This document shows, piece by piece, positions 1 through 6,157 of a DNA stretch of 8,263 nt (position 1 is the first letter of the stretch; every line of letters starts with the position of its first letter). Origin of the DNA: Rhizobiaceae bacterium (lineage in GTDB: Bacteria; Pseudomonadota; Alphaproteobacteria; Rhizobiales; Rhizobiaceae). Under the pieces are notes generated by a model. That model did not search any database. It saw nothing but the letters and a program-made list of their open reading frames with translations, and was not told where the DNA came from. The translations under genes and the position numbers were made by a program. The stretch is taken from the NCBI GenBank assembly GCA_004299545.1, contig SCRB01000940.1, positions 1 through 8,263 on the forward strand, in the 5' to 3' direction.

Positions 1-664
1 ACAGGATCCCGAAGGCTATAATGTCCGCGGCACGGCCTACGGAAGGGCGGGCAAATACAGCCAGGCGCTCGACGATTTCAACACGGCGATCAAACTCAAC
101 CCGAATTTCTATCAGGCCTATGCCAACAAGGCCCTGATCGAGCACTATATGGGCAACGACGTGCAGTCGGTCGCCGACTACGCCCGCGCCATCCAGATCA
201 ACCCCAATTACGACGAAGCCTATATCGGACGTGGCGATGTCTATCGCCAGGCAAGCCATCTGGACCAGGCTCTCGCCGACTTCCAGAAAGCGATCGACCT
301 CAACACCACCGACGGCCGCGCCTATTATGGCCGCGGCATGATCTACCAGGCTCGCGGCCAGCACGCGCAGGCGATCAACGACTTTTCCAGCGCCATTTCG
401 CGCGCGCCAAACGCCGCCGAGCCTTATGATGCGCGGGGTCTGTCCTATCTCGCGACGGGCGACAACGACAACGCCTTCGCGGATTTCAACACCGCGATAA
501 GAATCGACCCGAACTCGGCCGAAAGCTGGACCAATCAGGGACTCGTCTACGAACGGCGCGGCGACAAGAAGCGTGCCGCGCGCTCCTATGCACGCGCCGC
601 ACAGCTCGATCCGAATTACAAGCCGGCCCGTGACGGGCTCGCCCGTACCCAGACCTCCAGCTGA
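1..664 (+). CDS. Tetratricopeptide-repeat protein, 3' portion (5' end outside window)
   Basis: The reading frame is open from the left edge (first full codon at base 2) to a TGA at 662-664, giving 220 residues with no initiation region, so the gene begins outside the window. The ATG at 149 lies inside the second repeat and is not the real start. Residues 2-205 form six back-to-back 34-residue TPR units (2-35, 36-69, 70-103, 104-137, 138-171, 172-205). Each has the expected pattern of Gly/Ala and Tyr in helix A, Ala-Asp-Phe or similar in helix B, and an N/D-P-N type turn. A short 15-residue tail follows. TPR arrays are protein-binding scaffolds; in rhizobia similar proteins are often secreted or lipoproteins, but the N-terminus that would show this is missing. 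No catalytic domain is visible and the partner is unknown. The TPR assignment is firm; the function is not. Confidence 0.93.
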   Translation, partial: QDPEGYNVRGTAYGRAGKYSQALDDFNTAIKLNPNFYQAYANKALIEHYMGNDVQSVADYARAIQINPNYDEAYIGRGDVYRQASHLDQALADFQKAIDLNTTDGRAYYGRGMIYQARGQHAQAINDFSSAISRAPNAAEPYDARGLSYLATGDNDNAFADFNTAIRIDPNSAESWTNQGLVYERRGDKKRAARSYARAAQLDPNYKPARDGLARTQTSS

Positions 665-787
665 CCGCGTAAGGGAACCGCAAAGCTTCGCTCCCGGGTT
701 CACTCCTGCGTCACCGGCCTATCCGGTCCGCGGCGCAATGGCCTGCCGTTCATCTTCCTCGCATCTGCCGCATACGCCTCGTTCGAT
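665..787. other. Intergenic spacer between TPR gene and DUF992 promoter
   Basis: No convincing gene lies here. Two weak inverted repeats are visible: GAACC (675-679) with GGTTC (697-701), and ACCGG (713-717) with CCGGT (723-727), loop CCTAT. Neither is followed by a T tract, so I do not call an intrinsic terminator for the TPR gene. Read-through into the DUF992 gene is therefore possible in addition to its own promoter. Confidence 0.5.
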
Positions 788-812
788 GGAACGATGGATC
801 GGCGGCTTCGTT
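788..812 (+). promoter_or_regulatory. Candidate EcfG/RpoE2-type general stress promoter for the DUF992 gene
   Basis: The sequence shows GGAAC at 788-792, a 16-base spacer, and CGTT at 809-812. This matches the consensus known for the alphaproteobacterial general-stress ECF sigma factors (EcfG, RpoE2 in Sinorhizobium): GGAAC, 16-17 bases, CGTT. It lies on the coding strand 44 bases ahead of the DUF992 ATG and would give a transcript starting near 818-820 with a leader of about 38 bases. No competing sigma70-like promoter is obvious in the spacer. Activity is inferred from the match only. Confidence 0.65.
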
Positions 813-856
813 GTTAGGACCGGTAGTCTGATGTTCGTTCAGCCCAAGGAGCTATC

Positions 857-1348
857 ATGAAGAGAATACTGGTCGCCGGCGCTGCGGCGCTTTCGTTTCT
901 GTCTCTTCCCGCGCTCGCAGCGACGCATGGCGCCAATGAGGCACAGCGCCTCGGCAGGCTGCAATGCACCATTTCCGGCGGAATCGGAGCCATCATCGGT
1001 TCGAGGAAAAGGATGGACTGCACCTTCACGCCGGCCAATCCGCATCATCGCGTGGAGAAATATTACGGCACCGTCAGCAAGTTCGGGCTCGATATCGGCG
1101 TGACCAACAAGGCGGTGATGCAGTGGCTGGTGCTTGCGCCGACCAAGGCGTGGGCCGGCCCAGGTGCGCTGGCAGGCACCTATCGCGGCGCCAGCGCCAA
1201 TGCTTCCGCCGTTGTCGGGGGCGGAGCGAATGTCCTGATCGGCGGCTCACATCGCAGCTTCACACTGCAGCCCGTCAGCGTTCAGGCCCAGACGGGAATC
1301 AACCTTGCGGTCGGCGTGAGCAGCTTCCGGCTGCGCGTCGCGCGATAA
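857..1348 (+). CDS. DUF992 family secreted protein, function unknown
   Basis: This is a 163-residue protein. The ATG at 857 is preceded by AAGGAG at 846-851 with a six-base spacer, an ideal start. The N-terminus has a Lys-Arg pair, a hydrophobic stretch and an A-L-A cleavage site, predicting signal peptidase I cleavage after about residue 21 and a periplasmic mature protein of about 142 residues. The mature part follows the DUF992 pattern as I recall it: L-x-C-T near residue 37, G-x-I-I-G-S near 44-49, a second Cys at 55, Y-x-G-T-x-S-K-F-G-L-D-I-G-V in the middle, then G-A-L-A-G-T-Y and G-G-A-N-V-L-I-G-G-S. The two cysteines could form a disulfide. No catalytic motif is evident and the biochemical role of the family is unknown to me. 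The upstream stress-type promoter suggests induction in stationary phase or under envelope or osmotic stress. Confidence 0.88.
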   Translation: MKRILVAGAAALSFLSLPALAATHGANEAQRLGRLQCTISGGIGAIIGSRKRMDCTFTPANPHHRVEKYYGTVSKFGLDIGVTNKAVMQWLVLAPTKAWAGPGALAGTYRGASANASAVVGGGANVLIGGSHRSFTLQPVSVQAQTGINLAVGVSSFRLRVAR

Positions 1349-1376
1349 AAGCGCCACCGGCACTGACTCCAAAATC

Positions 1377-1408
1377 AACCGGCGATACCTGGGAATATCG
1401 CCGGTTTT
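1377..1408 (+). terminator. Intrinsic terminator, probably bidirectional
   Basis: A perfect 11-bp inverted repeat, AACCGGCGATA (1377-1387) and TATCGCCGGTT (1396-1406), encloses the 8-base loop CCTGGGAA. On the plus strand the stem runs into TTTT (1405-1408), ending the DUF992 transcript 28 bases after its stop codon. On the minus strand the stem is followed by GATTTT, so the same hairpin could end the pnt transcript, whose last stop codon is at 1440. Placement between two convergent genes fits a shared terminator. Confidence 0.82.
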
Positions 1409-1439
1409 GCATGGATTCGAGAATAGATCGCGTGGCGGA

Positions 1440-2837
1440 TTATTCGGCGAGCGCCTTGACGATATCCTCGGTCATCTTCTTGGCGTCGCCCAGCAGCATC
1501 ATCGTGCCATCCTTGTAGAACAGCGTGTTGTCGATGCCGGCATAGCCGGAGCCGAGCGAGCGCTTGACGAAGAGGCAGGTGCGGGCCTTGTCGACTTCAA
1601 GGATCGGCATGCCGTAGATGGGTGAAGACTTGTCGTCGCGCGCGGCCGGATTGGTCACGTCGTTGGCGCCGATGACATAGGCGACGTCGGCCTGAGCGAA
1701 TTCGGAATTGATGTCCTCCAGTTCGAACACCTCGTCATAAGGCACGTTGGCCTCGGCGAGCAGCACATTCATATGGCCCGGCATGCGGCCTGCAACCGGA
1801 TGGATCGCGTACTTGACCTCCACCCCTTCAGCCTTGAGCTTGTCGGCCATCTCGCGCAGCGCGTGCTGTGCCTGCGCCACGGCCATGCCGTATCCCGGTA
1901 CGATGATGACCTTCTGCGCATTCTTCATCAGATAGGCCGCGTCGTCCGCCGAGCCCTGCTTGACGGTGCGCTCGATGCCGTCATCCGCCACCGCGGCAGT
2001 CTCGCCGCCGAAACCGCCCAGAATGACGGACAGGAACGAGCGGTTCATGCCCTTGCACATGATGTAGGACAGGATCGCGCCCGATGATCCGACCAGCGCG
2101 CCGGTGATGATGAGCGCCAGATTGCCGAGCGTGAAGCCGATGCCGGCCGCCGCCCATCCCGAATAGGAGTTCAGCATCGAGATGACGACAGGCATGTCGG
2201 CGCCGCCGATCGGCACGATCAGCAGGATGCCGAGCGCCAGCGCAATGAGAACGATCAGCCAGAAGGCGGCATGACTTTGCGTCGTCACCAGTCCGACGAT
2301 AAGCAGGACAACCGCCACCGCGAGCACGATATTGATGAGATGGCGCGCCGGCAGCATGATCGGTTTGCCCGACATGTTGCCGTTGAGCTTGAGGAAGGCG
2401 ATGATGGAGCCGGTGAAAGTGATGGCGCCGATGGCGACGCCGATCGACATCTCGATCAGCGCCTCGGTACGGATGGCGTCCGGCGCGCCGATGCCGAAGC
2501 TTTCGGGCGCATAGAGGGCACCCGCCGCCACCATGACCGCCGCGAGCCCGACGAGCGAATGGAAGGCCGCGACGAGTTGCGGCATCGCCGTCATGGCGAT
2601 CTTGCGGGCGATGAAGGCGCCGATCCCGCCGCCGATGGCGATGCCGAGAACGATCAGCCCGAAGCGCCCCGCGGAGGGCAGCGCCAGCGCCAGCGTCGTC
2701 AGGATGGCGATCGCCATGCCGATCATGCCGTAGAGATTGCCCTGCCGGCTGGTCGTCGGATGCGACAATCCCCTCAAAGCGAGGATGAAGAGGATGCCGG
2801 AAATGAGGTAAAGGAAGGAAGCGAGGTTCACTGACAT
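1440..2837 (-). CDS. pntB: NAD(P) transhydrogenase subunit beta
   Basis: PntB is the membrane and NADP(H)-binding subunit of proton-translocating transhydrogenase, which couples proton re-entry to hydride transfer from NADH to NADP+. The product has 465 residues, typical for the family. Residues 1-260 form a string of hydrophobic helices (domain II) with His93 and Asp214 where the proton-channel His and Asp of the E. coli enzyme (H91, D213) are expected. Residues about 290-465 form domain III, with the NADP-binding P-G-Y-G-M-A-V-A-Q-A-Q loop (314-324), R-M-P-G-H-M-N-V-L-L-A-E-A (351-363), G-A-N-D (390-393) and the K-R-S-L segment near 425. An in-frame ATG at 2870 would add 11 residues and overlap pntAb by 29 bases. 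I chose 2837 because M-S-V-N-L-A-S-F-L-Y matches the usual N-terminus and lies 4 bases after the pntAb stop. It is the last gene of the operon and ends before the shared hairpin at 1377-1406. Confidence 0.96.
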   Translation of the reverse strand: MSVNLASFLYLISGILFILALRGLSHPTTSRQGNLYGMIGMAIAILTTLALALPSAGRFGLIVLGIAIGGGIGAFIARKIAMTAMPQLVAAFHSLVGLAAVMVAAGALYAPESFGIGAPDAIRTEALIEMSIGVAIGAITFTGSIIAFLKLNGNMSGKPIMLPARHLINIVLAVAVVLLIVGLVTTQSHAAFWLIVLIALALGILLIVPIGGADMPVVISMLNSYSGWAAAGIGFTLGNLALIITGALVGSSGAILSYIMCKGMNRSFLSVILGGFGGETAAVADDGIERTVKQGSADDAAYLMKNAQKVIIVPGYGMAVAQAQHALREMADKLKAEGVEVKYAIHPVAGRMPGHMNVLLAEANVPYDEVFELEDINSEFAQADVAYVIGANDVTNPAARDDKSSPIYGMPILEVDKARTCLFVKRSLGSGYAGIDNTLFYKDGTMMLLGDAKKMTEDIVKALAE

Positions 2838-2841
2838 CGGC

Positions 2842-3273
2842 TCACTTCTCTTTTTTCTTGTACATGGCAAGCATGCGCTGGGTCACCAGGAAGCCGCCGA
2901 AGATGTTGACCGAGGCGAGCAGGAGCGCGACGAAACCGAAGCCCGTCGCCAAGCCGGAAGAGGATATACCGACGGCAAGAAGCGCCCCTACCACAATCAC
3001 GGAGGAAATCGCGTTCGTCACCGACATCAGGGGAGTGTGCAGCGCCGGCGTCACCGACCAGACGACATAATAGCCGACGAAGATGGCCAGAACGAAAATA
3101 GCGAAGCGGAAAACGAGCGGATCGATCGCCCCGCCGGTCGCCGCATGTGCCGCAGCGCCGGCGGCGTCTGCCACATGGCCGCCGAGATCGGCACCGGTCC
3201 CGGCTGCGACCCGGACAGAGGTAACGGCATGGTCCAGTTGATCGAGGGCCTGCTGAAGAGCGGGCTTGTCCAT
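2842..3273 (-). CDS. pntAb: NAD(P) transhydrogenase subunit alpha part 2 (membrane domain)
   Basis: The product has 143 residues and carries the alpha-subunit share of transhydrogenase domain II, which packs against PntB in the inner membrane. Residues 1-50 are a soluble Ala/Asp-rich leader. Three hydrophobic segments follow at about 53-73, 80-102 and 108-131. The stretch [17 protein letters not shown] (74-90) is the family signature. A charged Lys/Glu C-terminus should face the cytoplasm. The separate gene shows the split-alpha, three-subunit arrangement seen in Rhodospirillum rubrum and many alphaproteobacteria, unlike the fused E. coli PntA. The ATG shares its A with the TAA of pntAa (3273), implying translational coupling; pntB starts 4 bases after its stop. 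A GGGTGAGAA stretch just upstream can serve as a weak ribosome binding site. Confidence 0.95.
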   Translation of the reverse strand: MDKPALQQALDQLDHAVTSVRVAAGTGADLGGHVADAAGAAAHAATGGAIDPLVFRFAIFVLAIFVGYYVVWSVTPALHTPLMSVTNAISSVIVVGALLAVGISSSGLATGFGFVALLLASVNIFGGFLVTQRMLAMYKKKEK

Positions 3274-4583
3274 TATTTCTCACCCTTCGGCTTGGCCGTC
3301 TTTCGGACAGGCGCCTTGGTCCCGGCAGGCTTGGCCCCTGCGGGTTTGGCGGCACCGCTGCTTTGCCTGGCACGAGCCGGCTTGCCCCCGGAGGCGGCTG
3401 TTTCGACAGCAGCCGGTCGAGACTCGGCAGGAGGGCTTTCCGCAGCCGCAGCATTGGCGAAATTCGGATGCACGACCTTGCCGTCCCGCGTCAGAAGCGT
3501 CGCCTTCACCAATTCGTCGTCCCAGTTGACGGCCAGCGTCTTGGTGCTCTTGTCCACCATCGTTTCGAGGAAGGTATAGAGGTTCTTGGCGTAAAGCAGC
3601 GAGGCGGAAGCCGCGATCCGTCCCGGCATATTGAGATGGCCGACGATCTTGACGCCCTTGGCGACAGTGACGACCTTGCCGGCTTCGGCTCCCTCGACAT
3701 TGCCGCCGCGTTCGACGGCGAGATCGACGATCACCGAGCCCGGCTTCATCGAGGCCGCGACCGCGGCGGAAATCAGCCGCGGCGCCGGTCGGCCTGGGAT
3801 CAGGGCCGTCGTAATGACGATATCCTGCTTGGCGATGTGCTCCGCCGTCAGCGCTGCCTGTTTGGCCTGGTATTCCTTCGACATCTCCTTGGCGTAGCCG
3901 CCCGCCGTTTCCGCTGCCTTGAATTCCTCGTCCTCGACCGCAAGGAATTTGGCGCCGAGTGACTGCACCTGCTCCTTCACGGCAGGCCTGACATCCGTCG
4001 CCGTGACGACCGCGCCGAGGCGTCGGGCGGTCGCAATCGCCTGCAGGCCCGCCACGCCGACACCCATGACGAACACCTTGGCCGCAGGCACTGTCCCCGC
4101 CGCCGTCATCATCATGGGAAGCGCGCGGTCATATTCGGCAGCCGCATCGATCACGGCCTGATAACCGGCAAGGTTGGCCTGGCTCGACAGTATGTCCATA
4201 GACTGCGCGCGCGTGATGCGCGGCATAAATTCCATGGCGAATGTCGTCAACCCCGCCTTCGCCATGCGGTTGAGCGACGCGCTCGCCTGATAAGGGTCCA
4301 TGGTCGCGATGACGACAGCGCCTTTCTTGTAGCTTGCGATCTCGTCGTCACCCGGCCGCCTTACCTTGAGCACCACGTCCGCCTTGCCGGCGTCCGACGC
4401 CTTGCCGATGCTGGCGCCCGCTTTCACGAAGTCCTCGTCCGGAATGCGCGACAGGACGCCCGCACCGCTTTCCACGGTTACGTCGAAGCCAAGCCCGGCC
4501 AGCCGCTTCACCGTATCGGGCGAAGCAGCGACACGCGGCTCATCAGCCGCAGTTTCCCTGGGTATGAATACCGTTTGTCCCAC
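3273..4583 (-). CDS. pntAa: NAD(P) transhydrogenase subunit alpha part 1 (NAD-binding), with long C-terminal tail
   Basis: PntAa is the soluble NAD(H)-binding domain I of transhydrogenase, related to alanine dehydrogenase. I place the start at GTG 4583: GAGGGG (4591-4596) lies 7 bases upstream and the protein then opens with [10 protein letters not shown], the usual N-terminus. The frame stays open upstream to an ATG at 4751, but that extension is low-complexity, unlike the family, and overlaps the cox gene. The product has 436 residues. Visible landmarks are K-x-R-R-P near 73-77, the RQD loop (Arg122, Gln127, Asp130, Ser133, with the spacing of R. rubrum R127/Q132/D135/S138), the NAD-binding G-V-G-V-A-G-L (174-180), D-V-R-P (197-200) and G-H-L-N-M-P-G-R (315-322). 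Family members end near 370-385; here residues about 375-436 form an Ala/Pro/Lys-rich, probably disordered basic tail. Confidence 0.95.
   Translation of the reverse strand: MGQTVFIPRETAADEPRVAASPDTVKRLAGLGFDVTVESGAGVLSRIPDEDFVKAGASIGKASDAGKADVVLKVRRPGDDEIASYKKGAVVIATMDPYQASASLNRMAKAGLTTFAMEFMPRITRAQSMDILSSQANLAGYQAVIDAAAEYDRALPMMMTAAGTVPAAKVFVMGVGVAGLQAIATARRLGAVVTATDVRPAVKEQVQSLGAKFLAVEDEEFKAAETAGGYAKEMSKEYQAKQAALTAEHIAKQDIVITTALIPGRPAPRLISAAVAASMKPGSVIVDLAVERGGNVEGAEAGKVVTVAKGVKIVGHLNMPGRIAASASLLYAKNLYTFLETMVDKSTKTLAVNWDDELVKATLLTRDGKVVHPNFANAAAAESPPAESRPAAVETAASGGKPARARQSSGAAKPAGAKPAGTKAPVRKTAKPKGEK
3318..3347 (-). repeat. Short imperfect tandem repeat encoding [10 protein letters not shown] in the PntAa tail
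   Basis: Two adjacent 15-base units within pntAa encode K-P-A-G-A and K-P-A-G-T (residues 413-422). They are flanked by the related K-P-A-R-A (401-405) and K-A-P-V-R (423-427). The units differ at several bases, so the repeat is clearer in protein than in DNA. It builds the lysine-rich low-complexity C-terminus and is a plausible site of length variation between strains. Confidence 0.55.
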
Positions 4584-4603
4584 CGCTGATCCCCTCTCGG
4601 CTG

Positions 4604-4642
4604 GACGAAGAAAGTCGTCTTGAAGGCCGGCCGTGACGGCCG
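4604..4642 (-). promoter_or_regulatory. Two small hairpins in the cox-pntAa intercistronic gap
   Basis: Reading the minus strand after the cox stop codon (4643-4645), a 6-bp stem CGGCCG / CGGCCG with a 3-base loop occupies 4628-4642. A second stem GACGA / TCGTC with a 6-base loop occupies 4604-4619. Neither is followed by a T run, so neither is a normal intrinsic terminator. They could reduce read-through or stabilise a processed end, making expression of the oxidase subunit and the transhydrogenase unequal. The structures are visible; the role is inferred. Confidence 0.3.
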
Positions 4643-4891
4643 TCAGGCAACATGCGCCGGTGCCGACCGCAACATGTATATGCCGATGGCCGATATCAGG
4701 ATGAAGACGATCAGCGAGGAGAAGAAGCCGAAACCGGCGAAGAACGCGCAAGCCATCGCGATGAGCACGGCAAGGATATGCAGCGTGCCATATTTCGCCA
4801 GGCCGAGAAAAAGGCGGTAGCTCTTCTCATGTTCCGGATAGTCCATCTCGGCGCCCAGTTCCACTGGCATGGCCGGCGAATGATCTGCCAT
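4643..4891 (-). CDS. aa3-type cytochrome c oxidase subunit IV family protein
   Basis: This 82-residue protein matches the bacterial aa3-type cytochrome oxidase subunit IV family (COX4_pro_2), a small accessory subunit of the terminal oxidase in alphaproteobacteria. The hallmark is the segment M-D-Y-P-E-H-E-K-S-Y-R-L-F-L (16-29) followed by K-Y-G just before the membrane region. Residues 37-74 are almost continuously hydrophobic and long enough for two helices with a Gly-Phe turn near 53-56. The start at 4891 is chosen because GAGAAGGGG lies 6 bases upstream and upstream in-frame residues are not family-like. The frame is open up to 5017. It precedes pntAa by 59 bases on the same strand, so it probably shares a transcript with the transhydrogenase. 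Catalytic oxidase subunits I-III are not in the window. Confidence 0.88.
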   Translation of the reverse strand: MADHSPAMPVELGAEMDYPEHEKSYRLFLGLAKYGTLHILAVLIAMACAFFAGFGFFSSLIVFILISAIGIYMLRSAPAHVA

Positions 4892-4920
4892 ATCGAACCC
4901 CTTCTCAAATCGCTGCCCCG

Positions 4921-4948
4921 ACATAGCGAAAAGCTGACCGGAGAGCAA
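4921..4948 (-). promoter_or_regulatory. Candidate housekeeping promoter for the cox-pnt operon
   Basis: On the minus strand TTGCTC (4943-4948) and CTATGT (4921-4926) are separated by 16 bases. This resembles the relaxed alphaproteobacterial sigma70 pattern TTGAC, about 17 bases, CTATAT. It would start transcription near 4914, giving a leader of about 20-25 bases before the cox ATG at 4891. The match is moderate and such boxes occur by chance. The 155-base gap between the DUF3096 stop and this gene shows no other feature. Confidence 0.35.
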
Positions 4949-5046
4949 TGGGAGGTCTTTGCAGCGCCACGTTTTGCCGCGGCAATCCGGCGCCCGTTCC
5001 CATTCCGGCTTTTCCATTGCGCTGAAGGCGACGGCAGCGCTCTGGT

Positions 5047-5184
5047 TTATCCGGCGAGATGCGGAAACAGCCCGAGAAGCCCGACGACGATGAGATAGAT
5101 CGCCACGATATAGTTGAGCAGCCGCGGCATGACGAGAATGAGAATTCCCGCGATCAGGGAGACGAGTGGCGTAAGATGGTGCAT
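5047..5184 (-). CDS. DUF3096 family membrane microprotein (45 residues)
   Basis: A 46-codon frame runs from ATG 5184 to TAA 5047-5049. The protein starts M-H-H-L-T-P-L-V-S-L and contains I-A-G-I-L-I-L-V-M-P-R-L-L-N-Y (12-26) and a second hydrophobic run, I-V-A-I-Y-L-I-V-V-G-L-L-G-L-F (26-40 approximately). Two membrane helices separated by the conserved P-R-L-L-N-Y turn are typical of the DUF3096 family, which is almost always about 45-55 residues. A GAGGCGGA stretch lies about 5 bases ahead of the ATG. The gene stands alone between two spacers of 73 and 155 bases, with a likely terminator before it. I know of no established function for the family; an inner-membrane location is the only solid inference. 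Confidence 0.82.
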   Translation of the reverse strand: MHHLTPLVSLIAGILILVMPRLLNYIVAIYLIVVGLLGLFPHLAG

Positions 5185-5233
5185 GGAGTCCGCCTCATTG
5201 CGATTTGCGACCCGCCTATTTTGTCGTCAGGGG

Positions 5234-5256
5234 AAAAACGATCGCGTTACAACGCG
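5234..5256 (-). terminator. Candidate intrinsic terminator after the FeeM/LuxI-like gene
   Basis: On the minus strand, immediately after the stop codon at 5258-5260, the arms CGCGTT (5251-5256) and AACGCG (5243-5248) form an inverted repeat around 2 bases, realistically a 5-bp stem with a 4-base loop. TTTTT (5234-5238) follows four bases later. The stem is short but GC-rich and the T tract is well placed. It would separate the acyltransferase transcript from the DUF3096 gene. Confidence 0.5.
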
Positions 5257-5257
5257 T

Positions 5258-6025
5258 TCAGGCCGCATAGCTGGTATATTTGGCGCTCGGCAGAATGGTC
5301 AATGGCGCCCGGTAGCCGTCGCTGGACCGGGTGAACAGCAGGCGTTCTTCCAACGGCGTCGAGCGGAAGAAAGCAAAACGGGCCATTCCCTGCTCCCACA
5401 TGAGCGGACACGGCGATTGCCATAGATCGACGGCGCAGTTCAGCCCCGGATAGTTACGCGCCTGCACCAGGGGCTCGGCCGCGTGGACACGCTTGTAAAA
5501 AGCCGCATGTTCGCCCTTGATCGCCTGCAAACAGGCCGACACGTTAAAGAATCGGCAGGCTAGCATGCCGATCCTCGATGTGATGTAAGGCAGGACCCGC
5601 AACGTCGAGGACCATTCCAGATCCGCCGCCAGACGCCCCGGATCGATGAAAGTCTCTCCTGCTGCCAGGCGCGGTTCGAGCACGTCACCGAAGACCTTCA
5701 CGCTCGGAGACGTCGCGAATTCCCGGGTAACGTGCTGGAGTCTTACCGTACTAACGAGGTTACCGTCATAGTAGACACCATAGATATAGGCGTTGGGCAT
5801 CCGGTCGTAATCATCGGCGATCATATGAGAGGAATTGGCACCGATCATCCCAACTGCGAGATAGGAATTATAACGAAGGCGGAAGATATCTTCCAAATCC
5901 TCGCCATTCTCGCAAAGACGATATTCTATATGCTCCATGACAGCGAGAACGTGGCGCGCAAAAGTCGTCATCCCCGGATCGCTTGTCGCACCCTCCGGAT
6001 CATGCGCTTCCGCCCCGATATCCAT
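5258..6025 (-). CDS. LuxI/FeeM-like N-acyltransferase (GNAT fold)
   Basis: The product has 255 residues and resembles the FeeM-type N-acyl amino acid synthase and acyl-homoserine-lactone synthase superfamily, which transfers an acyl chain from acyl-ACP or acyl-CoA to an amine. Pattern landmarks are I-F-R-L-R-Y-N-S-Y (47-55), the acidic D-D-Y-D-R-M-P-N-A (71-79), Y-G-V-Y-Y-D-G-N-L (82-90) with V-R-L (94-96) at the expected GNAT strand, F-I-D-P-G-R-L-A (126-133) and a helix with A-F-Y-K-R-V-H-A-A (175-183). The N-terminal 30 residues look non-conserved. Met19 (5971) and Met30 (5938) are possible starts, but neither has a well-spaced Shine-Dalgarno sequence, whereas 6025 has a G-rich stretch upstream. 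No LuxR-type receptor is in the window. Substrate and product cannot be told; a simple GNAT acetyltransferase is less likely given the LuxI-like acidic motif. Confidence 0.72.
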   Translation of the reverse strand: MDIGAEAHDPEGATSDPGMTTFARHVLAVMEHIEYRLCENGEDLEDIFRLRYNSYLAVGMIGANSSHMIADDYDRMPNAYIYGVYYDGNLVSTVRLQHVTREFATSPSVKVFGDVLEPRLAAGETFIDPGRLAADLEWSSTLRVLPYITSRIGMLACRFFNVSACLQAIKGEHAAFYKRVHAAEPLVQARNYPGLNCAVDLWQSPCPLMWEQGMARFAFFRSTPLEERLLFTRSSDGYRAPLTILPSAKYTSYAA

Positions 6026-6053
6026 GCCCCGGCCCCCCGTTCTTCGGAAGGAA

Positions 6054-6119
6054 GGGTAAACCCAAAGCGGATTTCATTGAAGCAGAAACGCTTACGGATC
6101 GAATTTACCCAAAATTAAC
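6054..6119. promoter_or_regulatory. Candidate operator region upstream of the FeeM/LuxI-like gene
   Basis: The 132-base spacer between the GGDEF-EAL stop and the acyltransferase start is locally AT-rich in an otherwise GC-rich window. It contains the inverted repeat GGGT-AA-ACCC (6054-6063). It also holds TTTA, 7 bases, TTAAC (6104-6119), one mismatch from the CtrA consensus TTAA-N7-TTAAC. The heptamer ACCCAAA occurs at 6060-6066 and again at 6107-6113. These suggest a regulated promoter, but no clear -35/-10 pair stands out and the CtrA call is weak. Confidence 0.25.
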
Positions 6120-6157
6120 CTTAATAACCGCCGGCGCGAAACAGGCGCTGTATCCTC

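Noticed and set aside
675..701. GGAAC at 674-678 as another EcfG promoter, or the GAACC/GGTTC repeat as a terminator
   Set aside because: The -10 part (GGTT) is 18 bases away and lacks the C; the stem is 5 bp with a 17-base loop and no T tract.
573..860. Plus-strand 95-residue frame over the end of the TPR gene and the spacer
   Set aside because: It overlaps the clear TPR frame, has low-complexity Pro/Arg/Ser content, no ribosome binding site, and runs through the stress promoter into the DUF992 start.
2271..2834. Plus-strand 187-residue frame opposite pntB
   Set aside because: Composition is extreme (Arg, Asp, His, Glu rich), as expected for the antisense of hydrophobic helices in GC-rich DNA; it lies entirely within pntB.
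2828..3454. Minus-strand 208-residue frame across pntAb and the pntAa end
   Set aside because: It is an Arg-rich shadow overlapping two confidently identified genes in another frame.
4584..4751. Extension of PntAa to the ATG at 4751
   Set aside because: The extra 56 residues are unlike the family and overlap the cox subunit gene, while GTG 4583 has a well-placed GAGGGG and gives the expected N-terminus.
4970..5010. GGAAC on the minus strand upstream of cox as a second stress promoter
   Set aside because: At 16 bases from GGAAC the sequence is CGGC, not CGTT, and no better spacing fits.
4892..5017. Extension of the cox subunit IV frame to the ATG at 5017
   Set aside because: The added 42 residues are not family-like and would span the candidate promoter; the ATG at 4891 has a strong Shine-Dalgarno sequence.
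5732..6118. Plus-strand 128-residue frame opposite the acyltransferase
   Set aside because: It is antisense to a gene with clear family motifs, has no plausible ribosome binding site and no recognisable domain.
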